6,609 nucleotides of DNA from JAWWPG01 sp038327385 (GTDB taxonomy: Bacteria; Actinomycetota; Actinomycetes; Propionibacteriales; Nocardioidaceae), in assembly GCA_038327385.1 (NCBI GenBank), contig JBBQKY010000145.1, positions 1-6,609 of the forward strand, read 5' to 3'. The translations under genes were made by a program, and so were the position numbers. Shown here one piece after another: positions 5,899 through 6,609 of the stretch. The notes beneath the pieces were generated by a model that did no database searches, was not told the DNA's origin, and saw only the letters and a program-made list of their open reading frames with translations. Each line of letters opens with the position of its first letter. The first letter of the stretch is position 1.

Positions 5899-6609
5899 CT
5901 AGAAGAACCTCGGATCGCTGAACGCGCCACTGGCAAGGAAGTAGATGTAGAGGTCGGTGAGCGCGACGGAGAACAGGGAGAGCCAGGCGTACTTGGCGTG
6001 GTCCTTGTTGAGCTTGGACACCGCGGTCCACATGCGGTAGCGCACGGGGTGCTTGGAGAAGTGCCGGAGCCGGCCGCCGACCGCGTGACGGCATGAGTGG
6101 CACGACAGCGTGTAGAGCCAGATCAGCACGATGTTGACCAGCATGATGAGCGACCCCACACCGACGTGGAAGAAGTGGCCGTCCCCGTCCCGGAAGGCGA
6201 TCACGGTGTCGTACGTCAGAACGAGCGAGACGAGGATCGCGGCGTACCAGAAGTAGCGGTGGATGTTCTGCAGGATCAGCGGGAACCGGGTCTCACCGAA
6301 GTACCCCTTGTGCGGCTCGGCCACTCCGCACGACGGCGGTGACAGCCAGAAGGCGCGGTAGTAGGCCTTGCGGTAGTAGTAGCAGGTGAACCGGAATCCC
6401 AGCGGGAAGATCAGGACCAGCAAGGCAGGCGACAGCTGCCACCAAGAGAACGGCTCCCCGAAGTCGGACGCGCCTGAGGTGCACGAGTCCGTCAGACAGG
6501 GCGAGTAGAAGGGCGAGAGGTAGGGCGCGGAGTAGTAGTTGCTGCCACTGAAGGCGCGCCAGGTCGCGTAGATGATGAAAGCGAGGAAGACGACGAACGT
6601 GGTGAGCGG
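5899..6609 (-). CDS. Succinate dehydrogenase cytochrome b / membrane anchor subunit (5' end outside window)
   Basis: The frame is open from the right edge to TAG at 5901-5899, giving 236 residues; the start and perhaps 30-40 residues are missing, judged by related anchors. Five membrane helices are visible at about 3-18, 57-74, 117-138, 148-168 and 205-227. This matches the one-polypeptide anchor type (Rv0249c-like, and B. subtilis SdhC in general plan) rather than separate SdhC and SdhD. Family-typical segments are YLSPFYSPCL at 30-39, LQNIHRYFWY at 113-122 and YTLSCHSCRHAVGGRLRHFS at 166-185. H118, H145, H148, H171, H175 and H204 are candidates for haem b or quinone-site roles; which of them act cannot be told from sequence alone. 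The protein holds the SdhAB head at the membrane and delivers electrons to menaquinone or another quinone. Its stop directly abuts the sdhA ATG with no gap, so the two are coupled. No separate sdhC or sdhD is present downstream. Confidence 0.93.
   Translation of the reverse strand, partial: PLTTFVVFLAFIIYATWRAFSGSNYYSAPYLSPFYSPCLTDSCTSGASDFGEPFSWWQLSPALLVLIFPLGFRFTCYYYRKAYYRAFWLSPPSCGVAEPHKGYFGETRFPLILQNIHRYFWYAAILVSLVLTYDTVIAFRDGDGHFFHVGVGSLIMLVNIVLIWLYTLSCHSCRHAVGGRLRHFSKHPVRYRMWTAVSKLNKDHAKYAWLSLFSVALTDLYIYFLASGAFSDPRFF

Noticed and set aside
1..6609. tRNA, rRNA, CRISPR, transposase or prophage signals
   Set aside because: Nothing with a tRNA-like TTCRA arm, regularly spaced repeats, terminal inverted repeats or a transposase/integrase motif was seen. 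Coding genes account for almost the whole window.

Overview
The window is high-GC DNA from what is most likely an actinobacterium (Actinomycetota). The evidence is the strong G/C bias at third codon positions, frequent GTG starts, genes packed with 0-4 nt spacing, and a succinate dehydrogenase of the actinobacterial cytochrome b - SdhA - SdhB type. A Nocardioides-like or related lineage is plausible because short proteins like the one at 1040-1333 are familiar there, but the genus cannot be fixed from the sequence.

All recognisable genes lie on the minus strand, so the biological order runs from high to low coordinates. From the right edge: (1) a five-helix succinate dehydrogenase cytochrome b / membrane anchor subunit, cut by the window edge (5899-6609); (2) SdhA flavoprotein (3982-5898); (3) SdhB iron-sulfur protein (3209-3982); (4) a pterin-4a-carbinolamine dehydratase-family protein with a complete active-site motif (2889-3212); (5) a 529-residue fusion of a LicD-type nucleotidyl/phosphotransferase with a class I SAM-dependent methyltransferase (1303-2892); (6) a small coiled-coil-like protein (1040-1333). 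A modest hairpin (1006-1028) lies just after gene 6. After a gap of about 190 bases comes (7) a separate secreted protein with a signal peptide, a pre-peptidase C-terminal-like beta domain and a DUF6299-like domain. It starts at 852 and runs off the left edge.

Genes 1 to 6 abut or overlap at every junction: TAG/ATG with no gap, TGATG, GTGA, GTGA, then a 4- to 31-nt overlap depending on the start used. This looks like one translationally coupled transcription unit led by respiratory complex II. The three Sdh proteins form a membrane enzyme that oxidises succinate to fumarate and passes electrons through FAD and three Fe-S clusters to quinone in the membrane. The genes behind them have no obvious link to succinate oxidation. 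The LicD-methyltransferase fusion points to decoration of a cell-surface polymer, and the pterin dehydratase to recycling of a pterin cofactor. This mixture and the fusion are the most notable content. The region is otherwise ordinary chromosome. I saw no mobile elements, CRISPR arrays, tRNAs or rRNAs.
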